Counted from the stretch's first letter, positions 44,566-56,463 are shown. The stretch is DNA of 64,000 bases from Pictodentalium vernedei (GCA_031216915.1 CM062295.1:184030927-184094926); one strand, 5' to 3'. Notes: generated by a model from the letters alone, not told the origin. Made by a program: numbers and translations.

Positions 44566-45720
44566 GGGTATAATAATAACGCTTTGGCCGGCCGTAGATT
44601 TGTCGCGGTTCTCAGGTGAGAAGGCCTTGGTTACCCAGTGCTCCCAACTGCTTCACTATCCCCGCGTCTCTTCTCTCCTCCCAACACTCGGAGACGAACT
44701 GCTTGGTGACATCTCGTTTCCCCATTCTTCCCAATGTATCCGATAAGGATACTAACCCTGTCCTTTGTGTCACCCACTTACCACATTCCTTCATTCTCCC
44801 ATCCCACTTCCCCATTATACTCCCAGTGAATCGTATTCTGTTAGACTGGTATTTTGGACATTGCAATAGAAAGTGTTCCAATGTCTCCACTACGTCTAAA
44901 TTACACATATGGCAGTCCTTTTCCCTGTCTTTCCCAACTTTCTCCTAAGTCCCAGCAACCGCGACCTCAGCTTGAACAACAGCGACCCCAAAGGTGCCAC
45001 TAAAGTATTCTTCAAAACCTGGCTTCTCTTTATCACGCAAGCCACCCAATGATCTCTTTAATTTGACCCCATTTCGCCAATTAAGGTTACAATCCTCCAT
45101 GACTCTTTCTCTGACGATATTTTACCCTGGGTTGTCCCTAGTTCTAAGTCCGAGACCTCATTGAATAACTGTCTATCAACTCCCTCACTTGCTCAATCCA
45201 CCCTGTCTTTGCGTTTGAATTCCAAATATTCTCGAACATTAGTTTACATCATCGGCTGTCGGGGAGATTTGCCAAATAGTTAAGACAACGGAGTTTCATT
45301 TGGTTTATCCTGTCCTTAATCCTCATCCATCCAAGCGCCCCCCCCCCCCCCCCTCCGATTGCCTCTAATCCTGCGCATTAATTATCCATCGGCCTGCGTC
45401 GTTCTACAGGGTTTCCAAGCTCCTTAAAGTCGTTTGGTTTAGAGATACCACTTGCGTACCATACATTATACTTCATACACCCACCTTTTCCCAAATGGTT
45501 TTCCCCACGAAAACCTTATTGAAACTATTTCTCCCTGTAAGTTTCATTTGATTAAGAACTCCCTCCCCCATCACGTTTAGTTTATTCGGGTGGTTTCGGT
45601 AGACGTCTCCTCTCGTAATGTTTATGTTTACTCTCAAATACTCGTAGTCACCTGTCTCTCCTACGGTCCTACCTAAGAAGTTTTCTGATACCTTTCGGAA
45701 TACAGAACAACCCACTTAAA
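44566..45720 (-). mobile_element. LINE 3' half, copy 2
   Basis: Minus strand. The 5'-most part (45715-45473) reads YEYLRVNINI ... HPNKLN ... NSFNKVFVGKTIW, the pattern expected after the RT palm of non-LTR reverse transcriptases (thumb region). Farther on come LLFKLRSR and a C-terminal zinc-like motif C..(N/M)C....ETLEHFLLQC (44910-44840), then KRDVTKQFVSECWEERR. Stops and frameshifts interrupt it. The 3' end near 44566 is a (TTATTA) tract. It is 5'-truncated and the RT catalytic YxDD region is absent. Confidence 0.75.
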
Positions 45721-45771
45721 AGCCCTGGACCTATGCTGTGCTGGATGCTTCAGGTATGCACATCTGAATGG

Positions 45772-45990
45772 CAAAAAGACAGTTGAGGCATTGCACTGTG
45801 ACATCTGATGAATGATTTCAGCGATGGTTGGGTGTCTGACAAGCACACATTCCACGCACTGAGCTGTAGAAGACATGGGCGGTCAGCCATAGAATTTACC
45901 ACATTCAGTCCAAGACCTCAATACCTTGTAAATCCTCCTCGGTTCGCGAGACAACCGCGGATCCGACGTGGTATACTCCTCTCACACACC
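45772..45990 (-). mobile_element. Tc1-like transposon 3' fragment
   Basis: Closely matches 47992-48200 over about 215 bp. On the minus strand it encodes only the last residues of a Tc1-like transposase, with the typical end RGGFTRY and stop. The homology breaks sharply at about 45990. Confidence 0.65.
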
Positions 45991-46640
45991 GCGACCCACC
46001 CCACCCCACTCTGTGTCTGCAATCGCCCCCCTCCCCCGAAGTAAGCACTATTGAGGTATCACAATTGTTGCGTTCGATCTTGCATAGTTCATAAACTTTG
46101 CATTGTAAGCTACTTTTGGAGGTTCAATAGCTAACTCCAGAAATACAGTTTACGGTGATCAGTAAATTCAAGTCTGTGTGAAAATTGTGAAAGCATCAGA
46201 AATAAACTCTATAAAAAGAGAATTTATCGAGGCTTATTTTCGGAAGTAAAATATCTTTAAAGAAATCCGAAATGTTTTTTTCATTAACAGTATTTAAGGA
46301 TTTTCATACCGGAATCAAACTTTTTCAAGAAACCAGAAATAACTTCTGTGCACAGCATTCAACGCGCTCTATAAAGAAATCAGAAATGGATATTTTGGCT
46401 CCGTCCACTTATTTTAGTGATGAAATAAGAGTTTGAACTTCGGAAATGCATTAGGGGCTCAGAAAATGTGACTTCCAGCAAAGCTGACATGCTAAATATT
46501 TCACAATTTAAAATCGTGTTCAGGTCTTTTATTTAAAATTTCAGTGACAATTCTATCATCGTCGACAATTAAAAATTGGAATGTGTCATCGGCATTCAGA
46601 AGTGTGTTTGAGTCGACTTGCTCTGGCAAGTGATTGATTA
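45991..46640. other. No recognisable feature
   Basis: No supported repeat or gene. AAATCxGAAATG recurs loosely at 46263 and 46378. Confidence 0.3.
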
Positions 46641-46648
46641 AAATCAGA

Positions 46649-46915
46649 GGAGCGCGATGGCTCGGTGGTTAGTGCATTGAACTTCAAATCGAAACGTCCA
46701 TAGTTCGATCATGATCAGCGATAACTGCGTTGTGTCCATGGGCAAGGCACTTGATCCCGCTTACCCACGCGGGGGCACGTTGGTGTTGTGTACGAAGGCG
46801 CACTGCACGTCGATGGTGACCTTGCCTTCAACCAATGCTAACCTTCCTTTTGTGGAGAGAGTACGTTGTTCACCACTGTGAGGTGGTTCTCTTCGGGTAC
46901 TCTTCTGTGTTAGGT
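46649..46915 (+). mobile_element. tRNA-headed SINE, 3'-truncated
   Basis: GGAGCGCGATGGCTCGGTGG with A-box-like sequence, TAGTTCGATCATG (weak B-box), GTGTCCATGGGCAAGGCACT, GCACTGCACGTCGATGGTG and GGTTCTCTTCGGGTACTCT. The tail is missing. Confidence 0.7.
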
Positions 46916-47190
46916 AGTAGGGGCAGTGAGGTGTTATGTAACATGGGTAGTGAGGAGTACAAAAATGAGGGAGGAGATGTCAGGAGTTTCAAACGAAATT
47001 CTAGGAATGGTGGGGGGCGAAGATCCCTGTTGGTGCATAAAAGAAAAGAGGAATGTACATTCTCCGGTGGCTAATCTTCAGAATATGGTACGTGTTGAAG
47101 GAGACCACATTGATTTTGGGAGAGCAATGTCCACTCCGGAGCTTAAAAAATACATCCGAATACTCACTGGATGTCGATTTCAAGAAATAG

Positions 47191-47675
47191 TATATAGAGG
47201 ACATCGAGCGTTTTTGAGTGGATACCGAAAATTATTTCATGAGTGACCGATACAAATGTTTATTTTTCGCGAGCGCTTGCGCGAGCGAAAATAACCATTT
47301 ATCTCGATCACAAGTGAGATAACTTTCAATTTCCACTCAAAAACACTGGATTTTCTTTTTATTATACGCTTTTTATAAGAATCTGATAATTCCACTCGTT
47401 TCAACCACGCATGGATGCATGAAAGTAAACAGCGCATTGAATCATTGATACGCGGATGTGATTTGATCGATACGCGGGATAGATAGTGTCTTGCGATCTG
47501 ATTCATTTGGCGGGTTTTTAGTCCAAATATGGCCTGACAGTCCGTAATATAAGTTTTTGGTTTGGTACGTCCTTTCAAAGGACGTACCAAACCAAAAACT
47601 TATATTACAGACTTTCAGGCCATGGTTGGACTAGAGGCTTTCATGCATCAATTCAAGGTGAATACAGGTTGAATT
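47191..47675. repeat. Interspersed repeat X, copy 2 (empty site for HINE-C)
   Basis: Aligns with 25319-25503 plus 27269-27455. A foldback of GAGCGTTTTTGAGTGGATAC and TTTCCACTCAAAAACACTGG surrounds CGCGAGCGCTTGCGCGAGCG. This copy lacks the 1765 bp HINE-C but has a 115 bp palindrome (47519-47633) that copy 1 lacks. Confidence 0.8.
47519..47633. mobile_element. 115-bp palindromic insertion
   Basis: TAGTCCAA ... TTGGACTA ends. GGCCTGACAGTCCGTAATAT pairs with ATATTACAGACTTTCAGGCC, and AAGTTTTTGGTTTGGTACGT with its inverse around CCTTTCAAAGG. Absent at the matching point of copy 1 (about 27422), so it is a separate tiny foldback transposon. Confidence 0.75.
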
Positions 47676-47991
47676 ATTGCTGGAAATGATCGGTATCCAC
47701 TCAAAAGCACTAGATTTTCTTTTCACTATACGTTTCTAGAAAAAAGTGATCATTTCCAGTGATAATATGACTCGTATTCACCTTGAAGTGATGCTTCAAG
47801 CCGCCATTTTGATTGATACCGTGAAAGTGAAAATTTCTATATCTTCACAGTGGGGGATACGTTTTCTATCTTTCCGTAATTTCTTCGATAATCTATCGTT
47901 TAGCGTATACTAAATATATATACTATTAAAAAAAAAGTAGGGGATATTTGATAAAAGTGAGATATATAAAGAAATATATTTATCTTTTCAT

Positions 47992-48840
47992 CAAAAAGAC
48001 AGTTGAGGCATTGCACTGTGACATCTGGTGAATGATTTCAGCGATGGCTGGGTGTCTGACAAGCACACATTCCGCGCACTGAGCTGTAGAAGACATGAGC
48101 GGTCAGTCAGAGAATTTACCACATTCAGTCCAAGACCTCAATACCTTGTAAATCCTCCTCGGTTCGCGAGACAAGCGCGGATCCGACGTGGCATACTCCT
48201 CACTAAACGTCCATATCAGCTTGACTGATGTTATTCCATTCTTTCTGCAGTGCAGCGGCGAATTCCTGAACATTGGTTGGGGGGTGGGGGGGGGGGGGGG
48301 GGCTGGTGGCGTTGTCGTAGGCGCCAGACAAGCATATCCCAGACGTGCCCAATTGGTGAAAGGCCTGGACTTCGTGCTGGCCAAGGCAATGTAGTGATGT
48401 TCTGCTCCTGGAGGAACTCTGTAGCGACACGAGCCCTGTGTGCTCTTGCATTGTCATCTTGGAAAGTGAATCGACGGCGGTGACGTCGCGCAAATGGCAC
48501 CGCATGAGCTGCTAACCTGTTGTCACGGTAGTACTGCCCTGTGACACGCTCTTGGATGACATGTAACGCTGTTCTGCTTGTTATGATTATGCCTTCCCAC
48601 ACCATAACCGATCCATCATCAAAACGATCATGCTGCCTAACGGTTACGTCATGGTATCGTTCGTCCCGCCGCCACACTCTGTTTCGCCTGTCGTGGCTGT
48701 CGAGAGTGAACCTCGATTCATCGGAAAACATGACGTTGTTCCACCGACGATTGGCCCAGCGCTGTCGTACTCCACACCAAATTACGCCTTGCTGCGATGT
48801 GACAATCTTTACAGAAATCCAGAGGTGAGTATAATTCTTC
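47992..48840 (-). pseudogene. Tc1/mariner-like transposase, broken
   Basis: Minus strand. Starts without the N-terminal HTH (truncated at about 48840). WNNVMFSDESRF contains the first catalytic Asp. GGSVMVWEGI-like FDDGSVMVWEGI and QDDNARAH give the second Asp. WPARSPGLSPIGHVWD is where Tc1 elements carry PIE(H/N)xW: counting 34 residues after the second Asp lands on Gly instead of Glu (codon GGG where GAG is expected). A poly-C tract (minus strand, about 48280-48302) then shifts the frame; EFAAALQKEWNNIS and, after one more shift, SMPRRIRACLANRGGFTRY complete the usual C-terminus. It is inactive. Confidence 0.85.
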
Positions 48841-49419
48841 TTTTCAAATAATAATTAAATCATTTGCCCCGCCTCTGCGTTTGATTGGTTGAAAGCATAC
48901 AGCGTGAAAGTTGTCAAAATCGTATAAACCAAATCACGTAATGATTTGGAATGTGTACACGTTCGCACACATCCGATCCAACCTTGAAGACTCTGGAAGC
49001 CCCGCCCACTCAACTCAAATTGTCACCGTGAGGGCGTGACGGCAGACTGATAGATGGATAACAAGCTTGTAAACAAAGATCAATGATCGAGTTTTCGTCG
49101 CCTCCATTCAGCGAGAATATAATGATAATTTCTCGGGAACAATTGAATTTAATAAAATATACCGAAGTGGGAGACGAATAAAAAGATACATCCAAACATG
49201 ATTTTGGGGGAACTTAAAAAAATGTTTTTAATGCTATTGTTACGTGACTTGCTAAATATCTGTTGTCTGCGATCGAAAATCAAAACAACAAACAATTTGA
49301 CAATGATTGACATGACCTGTTTGTGACACACTTTCCTCAGTTTGACTGTTGTCTTTTGCGAAAATTAAAAGTTTTTCGTCACGCACATAGTTTTTATATT
49401 TTAGTATTACAGCCGGATT
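48841..49419. other. No recognisable gene
   Basis: No supported feature. Confidence 0.35.
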
Positions 49420-49576
49420 AAATTATAAGAAATAACTTGTTTTCTTTCGGTTTATGCGATATAAACCGAAAATTTTCAGCACAAGCTTAATCATATGCGA
49501 GTTATGAAGCTTGTGCTGAAAATTTTCGGTTTATATCGCATAAACCGAAGGAAAACAACAGTTATTTCTTAATTAT
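49420..49576. repeat. Near-perfect foldback, about 157 bp
   Basis: AATTATAAGAAATAACTTGT and ACAACAGTTATTTCTTAATT at the ends. TTTCGGTTTATGCGATATAA pairs with TTATATCGCATAAACCGAA, and AAAATTTTCAGCACAAGCTT with its inverse around ATCATATGCGAG. Confidence 0.85.
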
Positions 49577-49739
49577 TTTTATACTTAAGATGATTATCAG
49601 AGATGAAAATTTTCTTTCTTTTTTTCTCATGGGGTGGGTGAAAGTAATTACTTGCACATATTTGTAAATAGTTTATGGAAGGAAATATCTTCTTCAGCAA
49701 AAATCATTTATAATGTACACTCCTGGTGTAGGCTAAGCC

Positions 49740-49940
49740 TATTTATTACCAATGCTCAAAAGTTATGTTTAGTATACAATGTTGATTCCTGGTATCCCTT
49801 AGGTTACCCCCATTGGAACCGGATGATACCCAATTATATTTATTTTCACAATGCTCAAAAATTTATGTTTAGTTTACAATATTGATTCCTGGTATCCTTT
49901 AGGTTACCCCTATTGGAACTGGATGATACCTAATTATATT
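49740..49940 (+). repeat. Direct duplication, about 115 bp units
   Basis: AATGCTCAAAAxTTATGTTT, TTGATTCCTGGTATCC(C/T)TT and TTGGAACxGGATGATACCxA occur twice in tandem. Confidence 0.75.
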
Positions 49941-50087
49941 TTTTTAAGTTAACAAAAATGTTTAGGTTATCCCTACCAATGGAGTAATTCATGTTGTCAA
50001 TTCATCGTCATCATTCTCTGTTGAACAAAGAATAAATTTCCTTCTAACTTTTATAGAAAATTTAAAAAAAACAGAAAGAAATTTCTG

Positions 50088-50335
50088 TTGGGGTGGTAAT
50101 GCACTTAAGTTATTTGATCATCGTCTTCTGGCCAATGGTCAATCAACTTGACCTCTCCCAAGTTCAGTACACAATGCAGAGGGACACTTCTTGCAGGATA
50201 TCATTGAAACTGAAAAAAGTGCGAACTGTAGGGGGTGGGAATGCCCTCGAGGTATTTGACTTATCTCCATTGGACAGCGGTTTGTAGCTTGACCTGTCCC
50301 AAGCCAGTATAAAATGCAGAGGGCCATACCCTAGA
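50088..50335 (+). repeat. Direct duplication, about 140 bp units
   Basis: GGGGTGGxAATGC, TATTTGA, CTTGACCT(C/G)TCCCAAG and CAGTAxAxAATGCAGAGGG recur in the same order at 50090-50180 and 50230-50330. Confidence 0.55.
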
Positions 50336-50340
50336 GTTTA

Positions 50341-51582
50341 AGGATCAAGATTTCAGTTTGATCGCCAAACTGACCAATCAGATCGAAGTTAATCAACCAA
50401 TCAGATTAGTGTATTCCTATTGTGTTTCTTTTCCATTGACTTCTATACTAATTTTCCCAACTTTAACCTATAATCCTACAGGAAACAAACACAAACACCA
50501 ACGAAGAATCAAAAAGTCGATCAAAATTTGTTAAAATGAGGTGATGTTTTCAAACACGTCCGCCAAAGATATATAAGACTTGGCGAAGAATGGACTTTGC
50601 AACTCTGCGTGTGAGGAGTGGGCCCCGAAGAAACACATCGCTTACCCCATCCATAGCAACAATCACACAATAGTCACAAGACACAATAGCGGATACCTAT
50701 CTTTCTCTCTAACTATAACTTTTCTAATAACATTCTCAAATTTTCTTGCAACACTCTTATCAAGAAGACGCATGGAAATGGTAGACAAAGCGTAGGAGGA
50801 ATTGGTGCAACCTACCTTTCTGTTAACATACACAAGAAACTACCAAACACCAGGCAAGAATTAAAACAAGCTTTTCTGGCTGGGGACGAGTGTAAATTTT
50901 ATATAAATAAGCATTTGAATAAAGATTTAACAGCCCTTTTGAGGGCTTGAGGGTGTGTGTCTGTGAGAGGGTGTTTTTTTTTGGGGGGGGGGGGTGGTGG
51001 GGGGAGGTCATTTGGAATTCCCGAAGGATAACCAGATACCTCATAATCACATACGGCATCCTATCTCCCAGAAGGCTTGATGGATGACTCCCGGTTTTTC
51101 AAACTAAACTGTTGGAGCTTTCTCCATTCCTTTTTTAACCGCTATGGTCATATACCGGGGCCGCTACCAAATCGGCGTTGCTGTTTGGTTTTCTTTTCTT
51201 TTCTTCCCTTAAATTTGCCATCGCACAACATTATATTCTGGCCGCCACCATGGTGGGACTCAAACCTCTACCATCGCCAAGGTAGAACCGAATAGAGCCC
51301 ACTCTCTAACAGTCTTAATGGCGTTGAGGGATTGATTATTGACAATCTATCACGCCAACGTAAACTGCCGGGAATTCTAACCGCGTGCATACCCACGCAG
51401 ACCCCATCTGAGGCAATAGGAAAGCTAGGCCTGTGTGATCCAAGTGAGATAAAATAAGGTTAACCGGGTCGCAAGGGATTTGTAAATCCCATATCGTCCC
51501 TGCGCGCCTTCGGCGCGCTAAAACCTTTCATTCATCTTTGCATCATTCACGTTCTAACTATTGACCAGATAAGATGTTCTGA
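50341..51582. other. No recognisable gene
   Basis: Contains a T8G11-type homopolymer run at about 50974-50992 and a GC hairpin at about 51502. Nothing with a domain is open for more than about 70 residues. Confidence 0.35.
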
Positions 51583-51759
51583 ATTGGCAGCAGGCAGACT
51601 TATGCTAATGTCACCCAGTACCAGGGTGAACTGAAGATACATGTCCGAAGGTACTTTGAGGGTAAAGACCAGAAACCTTATCCTACGAAGACTGGTATTG
51701 CACTACTTTTAGAAGAATGGAATGCCTTGAAGTCCCAAATGGAAGAAGTAGATGCAGCC
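51583..51759 (+). pseudogene. ORF A, 5' part: PC4-like domain of a virus-like element
   Basis: Open from 51583 with no ATG, so the true start is lost or upstream. The peptide has the order YQGELKIHVRRYF, KPYPTKTGIALLLEEW and LKSQMEEVD. These match the PC4/SUB1 single-strand DNA-binding fold: beta strands with IxxRxY(F/Y), then KxGIxLxxxEWxxL and a final helix. Host PC4 is a transcription cofactor, but here the domain stands at the head of a set of small mobile-element ORFs. The frame is cut at 51760 by a 9.9 kb insertion, and the same frame resumes at 61657. The domain call is good; the element assignment is an inference. Confidence 0.6.
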
Positions 51760-51973
51760 GTGTTACATCCAGTTTTGTAATATTTCCACTTATGCGATTA
51801 GGTCACAAGTGTTGTGATTTTTCAGCAAATTTTGTGAAAATTGCCCACTTTTGTGAAAAACAACGCAATTTGTGTTTTTTTCCAGGTCACCAGTTTTGTG
51901 ATATTTCGTAGACAATTATCTAAAAAATTAGCAAATTTCACATAAGCAGGTGGAATCATTTTCAGGTGTATGT

Positions 51974-53646
51974 CTTAGCCTCATTTCGATATTTGAGAAT
52001 ACCTATGACCTGGTATTGTATTCATTTGATGATACCTTATGGATAATCCCTTTTTTTGTCATATGTGCTTATGTGAAAAAGCACATTGTGTCACATTGTG
52101 CACTAGCACATAGGTACATGCTGGATGTGCCGATACGTGCTTATGTGAAAAGGCGCAATGTGACACATTGTGCACTAGCACATAGGCACAAGCTGGATGT
52201 TCCGATATGTGCTTATGTGAAAAGGCACAATGTGACACATTGAACATTAGCACATAGGCACATACGGATATTTGAGGATACCTATGACCTGGTATTGTAT
52301 TATTTGAGGGTACCTTCTGGAGAATCCCTTTTTTGGCATATGTGCTTATGTGAAAAGGCACAATGTGACACATTGTGCACTAGCACATAGGCGCATGCTG
52401 GATGTGCCGATATGTGCTTATCTTAAAATGCACAATGTGACACATTGTGCACTAGCACATAGGCACATACGGGTATTTGAGGGTACCTATGATCCAGCTC
52501 CTATACAGCTCCTATATGGCTCCTAGCTCCTATATGGCTCCTATACAGGTAATCTTACCAACGGCTTCCATCTTATCTCCAAATCTCCAAACCCACTACT
52601 TGTCTATGGACTATCTGTCCTATCATTAGATTCTACAGCAGTCTTGTGCCATTGCGGCCTTGTGTCAGTACTATTGGCTATACTATCATCCATATATGAA
52701 AACACGGAATCCAAATTTTACGGACTCGGATAAGAGTCCCATTTACGGAATCTCTTATATAGCCTGTCTATATGTATACAGGGAAATGAAGCAATCTGAT
52801 TGAACATGTTGAATGCCTGATCGAAGGTATAGCTAGGAAGTAGTGTTACAAGTCAATATTAATGGATGATAGTATAGCCAATAGTACTGATACAAGGCCG
52901 CAATGGCACAAGACTGCTGTAGAAGCTAATGATAGGACAGATAGTCATAGACAAGTAGTGGGTTTGGAGATAAGATGGAAGCCGTTGGTAAGACTACCTG
53001 TATAGCATCCATATAGGAGCTAGGAGCCATATAGGAGCTGTAAAGGAGCTGTAGTGCACAATATGTCACATTGTGCCTTTTCACATAAGCACTTATGGCA
53101 AAAAAGGGATTCTCCAGAAGGTATCCTCAATACCAGGTCATAGGTATCCTCAAATACCCGTATATGCCCATGTGCCAGTGCACAATGTGTCACATTGTGC
53201 CTTTTCACACAAACACATATCGCCACATCCAGCTTGTGCCTATGTGCTAGTGCACAATGCGTCACGTTGTGCCTTTTCACATGAGCACATATGCCAAAAA
53301 AGGGATTCTCCAGAAGGTATCCTCAAATAATACAATACCAGGTCATAGGTATCCTCAAACACCCGTATGTACTAGTGCACAATGTGTCTCATTGTGCCTT
53401 TTCACATAAGCACATATCGGCACATTCGGCTTGTGCCTATGTGCTATTGCACACTGTGTGACATTGTGCCTTTTCACATAAGCACATATCGGCGCATCCA
53501 GTATGTGCCTATGTGCTAGTGCACAATGTGTCACATTGTTCCTTTTCACATAAGCAAACAACACAAAAAAGGATTCTCCAGAAGGTATCCTCAAATAATA
53601 GAATACCAGGTCATAGGTATCCTCAAATATCGAAATGAGGCTAAGA
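51974..53646. repeat. Giant inverted repeat with 72-bp tandem units
   Basis: Left arm (51974-52692): TTAGCCTCATTTCGATATTT, GAATACCTATGACCTGGTAT, then tandem units with GTGCTTATGTGAAAA at 52065, 52137 and 52209 (72 bp). Right arm (52861-53646) is the inverse, ending AAATATCGAAATGAGGCTAA. Unique inner flanks (ACCAACGGCTTCCATCTTAT and its inverse) also pair. The loop is about 168 bp (52693-52860). Minus- and plus-strand open frames in it are repeat products of TGTGAAAAGGCACAATGTGA. Confidence 0.85.
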
Positions 53647-53769
53647 GTCGTATGTGCGAGTCACTCGAACGAGCAATTGCTCAATAGCACATTTGCTCGA
53701 TGGGATTCGAGTCGTTCGAGCAGTATGTGGAGTCTCTCGATCGAGCAATTGCTCTATAGCATATATTTA

Positions 53770-54272
53770 CGGGGGGAATCCTAACAAGAAAAACTACTCT
53801 AGTTCAATCGAACTTACCCCCAGGGGCCCCATATGCACTATAGCACTACGTGCTATTATTAAAATCTACGGTATGGACGTCCTAAAAAAGATTCTTGAAG
53901 AAACCGTAGTAAATAAAATCGTTTTTGGTGATTTGGAGGGATTGTCGGGTTGTTTGTGGTAATTCTACGAATCGGGAAATTTCTCCTGTTCAAAGGAACA
54001 TATCCTCCGAACATACCCTCGTCTTGTTGTAAGCCTTTGGGTAACTTAGCAACCACGTGCTACCATAGAAACCACGATGGCGGCCTCCAGTATACAAAAT
54101 GGCCGACGGAAGCACTATCACCCTAACAACACGCGCTGCGCATGCGCACTAGGACCACGCATCAGTATGGTAATGACGCCACAAGATGGCCGCTCACGCG
54201 GGTTACCATTACAACACAACATGGCGCCATTGGATCACGTGACATGACGTCACTTCCGGGGTCCCCCCCAAT
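53770..54272. mobile_element. Promoter-motif foldback family, right arm only
   Basis: Matches the right arms at 55980-56463 and 59940-60326. It carries ACGATGGCGGCC (54073, YY1-like), TGCGCATGCGCA (54137-54148, NRF1-like), TCACGTGAC (54235-54243, USF-like E-box), TGACGTCA (54245-54252, CRE) overlapping ACTTCCGG (54252-54259, ETS). The left arm is lost. Confidence 0.65.
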
Positions 54273-54291
54273 AAGGCACGGTTCATCCCCC

Positions 54292-54381
54292 TCCTACTAC
54301 TGTCTCAAAAACGTAACTGATATGACCCTTCATCGGAACGAGTTGAATACCGAAAACCTATTTTGTCCGTCACGTTGGGTA
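54292..54381. mobile_element. TTAA family-1 MITE fragment
   Basis: TGTCTCAAAAACGTAACTGA, GACCCTTCATCGGAACGAG and CACGTTGGGTAAAGAATGA are half of a family-1 element. Confidence 0.45.
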
Positions 54382-54439
54382 AAGAATGAAGAAATGTCAG
54401 GAATATTAAAACTCTCCCCCACCCCTCCCTCATCTCAAT

Positions 54440-55406
54440 AGAGAACAGTCTAGTTTCAGGTCTTATCCTTGTGGCTCTGGTTCGATCGCCTTTCCCACTG
54501 ACAAGAGACAGGGCATTTGTATGCTAGAATAACAACGCCCGGACAAGATTTGTGGCGCGTCGTTATATTCACAAAAACGCTTGTTTACTACCACTTAAAC
54601 CTTTTCAACAAAAATTGGGTTGGAAGGTGTGTTGCCGACAGAGAGATGCCTCATCTGTCTGTGTATAATATGCTGTGGACCCAATCCAGTTGTGTATCAT
54701 ATATTAGGATATTAGGGAGCCTATCTATCTGTGTATGATCTGTTTGGGGGGGGGGGGGGGGGGGTGCGGATCCTATATCTATATGTTTTGATTTGCTCAG
54801 GCCAACACACGTGCAACAAAAGTTTGATATTTGGTGACCCCTTGTTACGATGATTGGGAGTGTACTAAGCACATACCCCCACCTCCCGCTTAGCTACAGC
54901 TAAGCATACCTAGCTTTGTCTGCGGAACGATCAGTAAATGCACCTTTAACGCTCATTTGTGAGAAATCGAACCAAAACCATTAAACATAAGGGCTCAAAG
55001 GAAACCTTTTGTTTTTTACAAAAAAGGAAGTCATGGATTTGACATTTGGTTCCCCATCCTTCTCAAATCGACTTTTATTTGATCAATTAATTTGTTTCAG
55101 ACACTTGTATATATTTCTGCAAAAATATGAAATTGGGGTCAGTGGGTTGGGGGGGGGGGGTCAAAAAGTGAAAATAGGTATGAATTCGATGTTGAATTAT
55201 TTCTTTCTCCAAAGTCATGGCAAAACTGATGGCGACTATTCAGCTAGAAATAGACACCGAGACTGGGAACTGATAGATCTTGACTTGCTTGCAATTGCTT
55301 CACCGTTAATTTTTATTTTCTGTCAAAGATCCACACCATAGGGGCTCCACAAATGTCTAAAGTAGTTGACAAATTAAATGCCTTAGACTGCCAATGACGT
55401 AAGTAG
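54440..55406. other. No recognisable gene; long G-runs
   Basis: Homopolymer G runs at about 54746-54764 and 55149-55160. Open frames around them have no domain. Confidence 0.35.
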
Positions 55407-56463
55407 TGCACCTTTTAGACCCCATTTGGGGGATCTCATGTCATGTCACTGGTGACTTGTGTCATGATAGCGCGCGTGAGTCGCTATATTGTGACGTCAT
55501 TACCATGATCATATGTGGTATTACTGCGAAGCACGTGTTGTTATGATGATGCACATTTCAGTCGTCTATTTTGTATAAAGGAGGCCGTCATCTTTGTTTC
55601 TATGGTGGCACATGGTTGCTATGATACTATAAGGCCTCTAATAGAGTAGGGCATATTTGGAGGGTGAGTTCGATTCAATGGGAGTATATCTTATTACCCG
55701 AATAAACCCGACAATGTCCGGAAATGACCGGAAATGTCCGTTTTTGCTACTACGACAACTACCATTACTACAACAAGAACAAAACAAAAACCACAATTAC
55801 GAGAACAAGAAGAAGAAGAACAAAACCAATGACAACAACAAGTAGTGAGGTAGTTGTAGTAAGTGTATTGCAACATTAGATATCGTAAAGGGAGACAATT
55901 CTGTATTTTACCAGGGGAGATCTATCTTAATACAAAATATTCTGCAAAATATCGCTGTCAAAACGCGAGTTTTCGGTAATTTCCGGATACTGTTGGATTG
56001 TTTTAGATATACTCCGAAAATTCAAACGTACCCCTTTTACCAAAATATATAGCACTACGCGCTACTACTATAAACGTTCTTCCAGGTAAAAACGGACATT
56101 TCCGGGCATTTCGGGACATTGTCGGGTTTATTTGGGTAATTAGATATACTCCCATTGAATCTATCACGCCCTCAAAATATGCCCGTACTCAAGTAGTGGC
56201 CTTATGGTATCATAGAAACCACCTGTCGCCATAGAAACCAAGATGGCGGCCTCCTATATACAAAATGGACGACGGAAATGCATATCACCATAACAAGTGC
56301 TGCGCATGCGCATTAACACCGCGTATCACCATGGTAATCGCGTCACAATATGGCTGCTCACACGCGCTACCATGACAACTGACATGACGCCATCGCATGA
56401 CGTAACGGTTCACGTGACATGAGATTCCCCATGAGACCCCCCAAATGGGGTCTAAAAAATGCA
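55407..56463. mobile_element. Promoter-motif foldback family, full copy
   Basis: Ends GTGCACCTTTTAGACCCCAT and, inverted, GTGCATTTTTTAGACCCCAT. The arms are about 400 bp. Left arm: TGACGTCAT at 55492-55500, GCACGTGTTG at about 55532. Right arm: AAGATGGCGGC at 56240-56250, TGCGCATGCGCA at 56301-56312, TTCACGTGACAT near 56410. The middle is a low-complexity AAC/AAG stretch (55770-55850). No protein is coded. Confidence 0.75.

Noticed and set aside
52059-53594. Several frames rich in AYVKRHNVTHCALAHRH-like repeats
   Set aside because: They read the 72-bp tandem units of the giant inverted repeat on either strand.
54651-54872. Minus-strand frame with PPPPPP
   Set aside because: It is created by a poly-G run, and no domain is present on either side.
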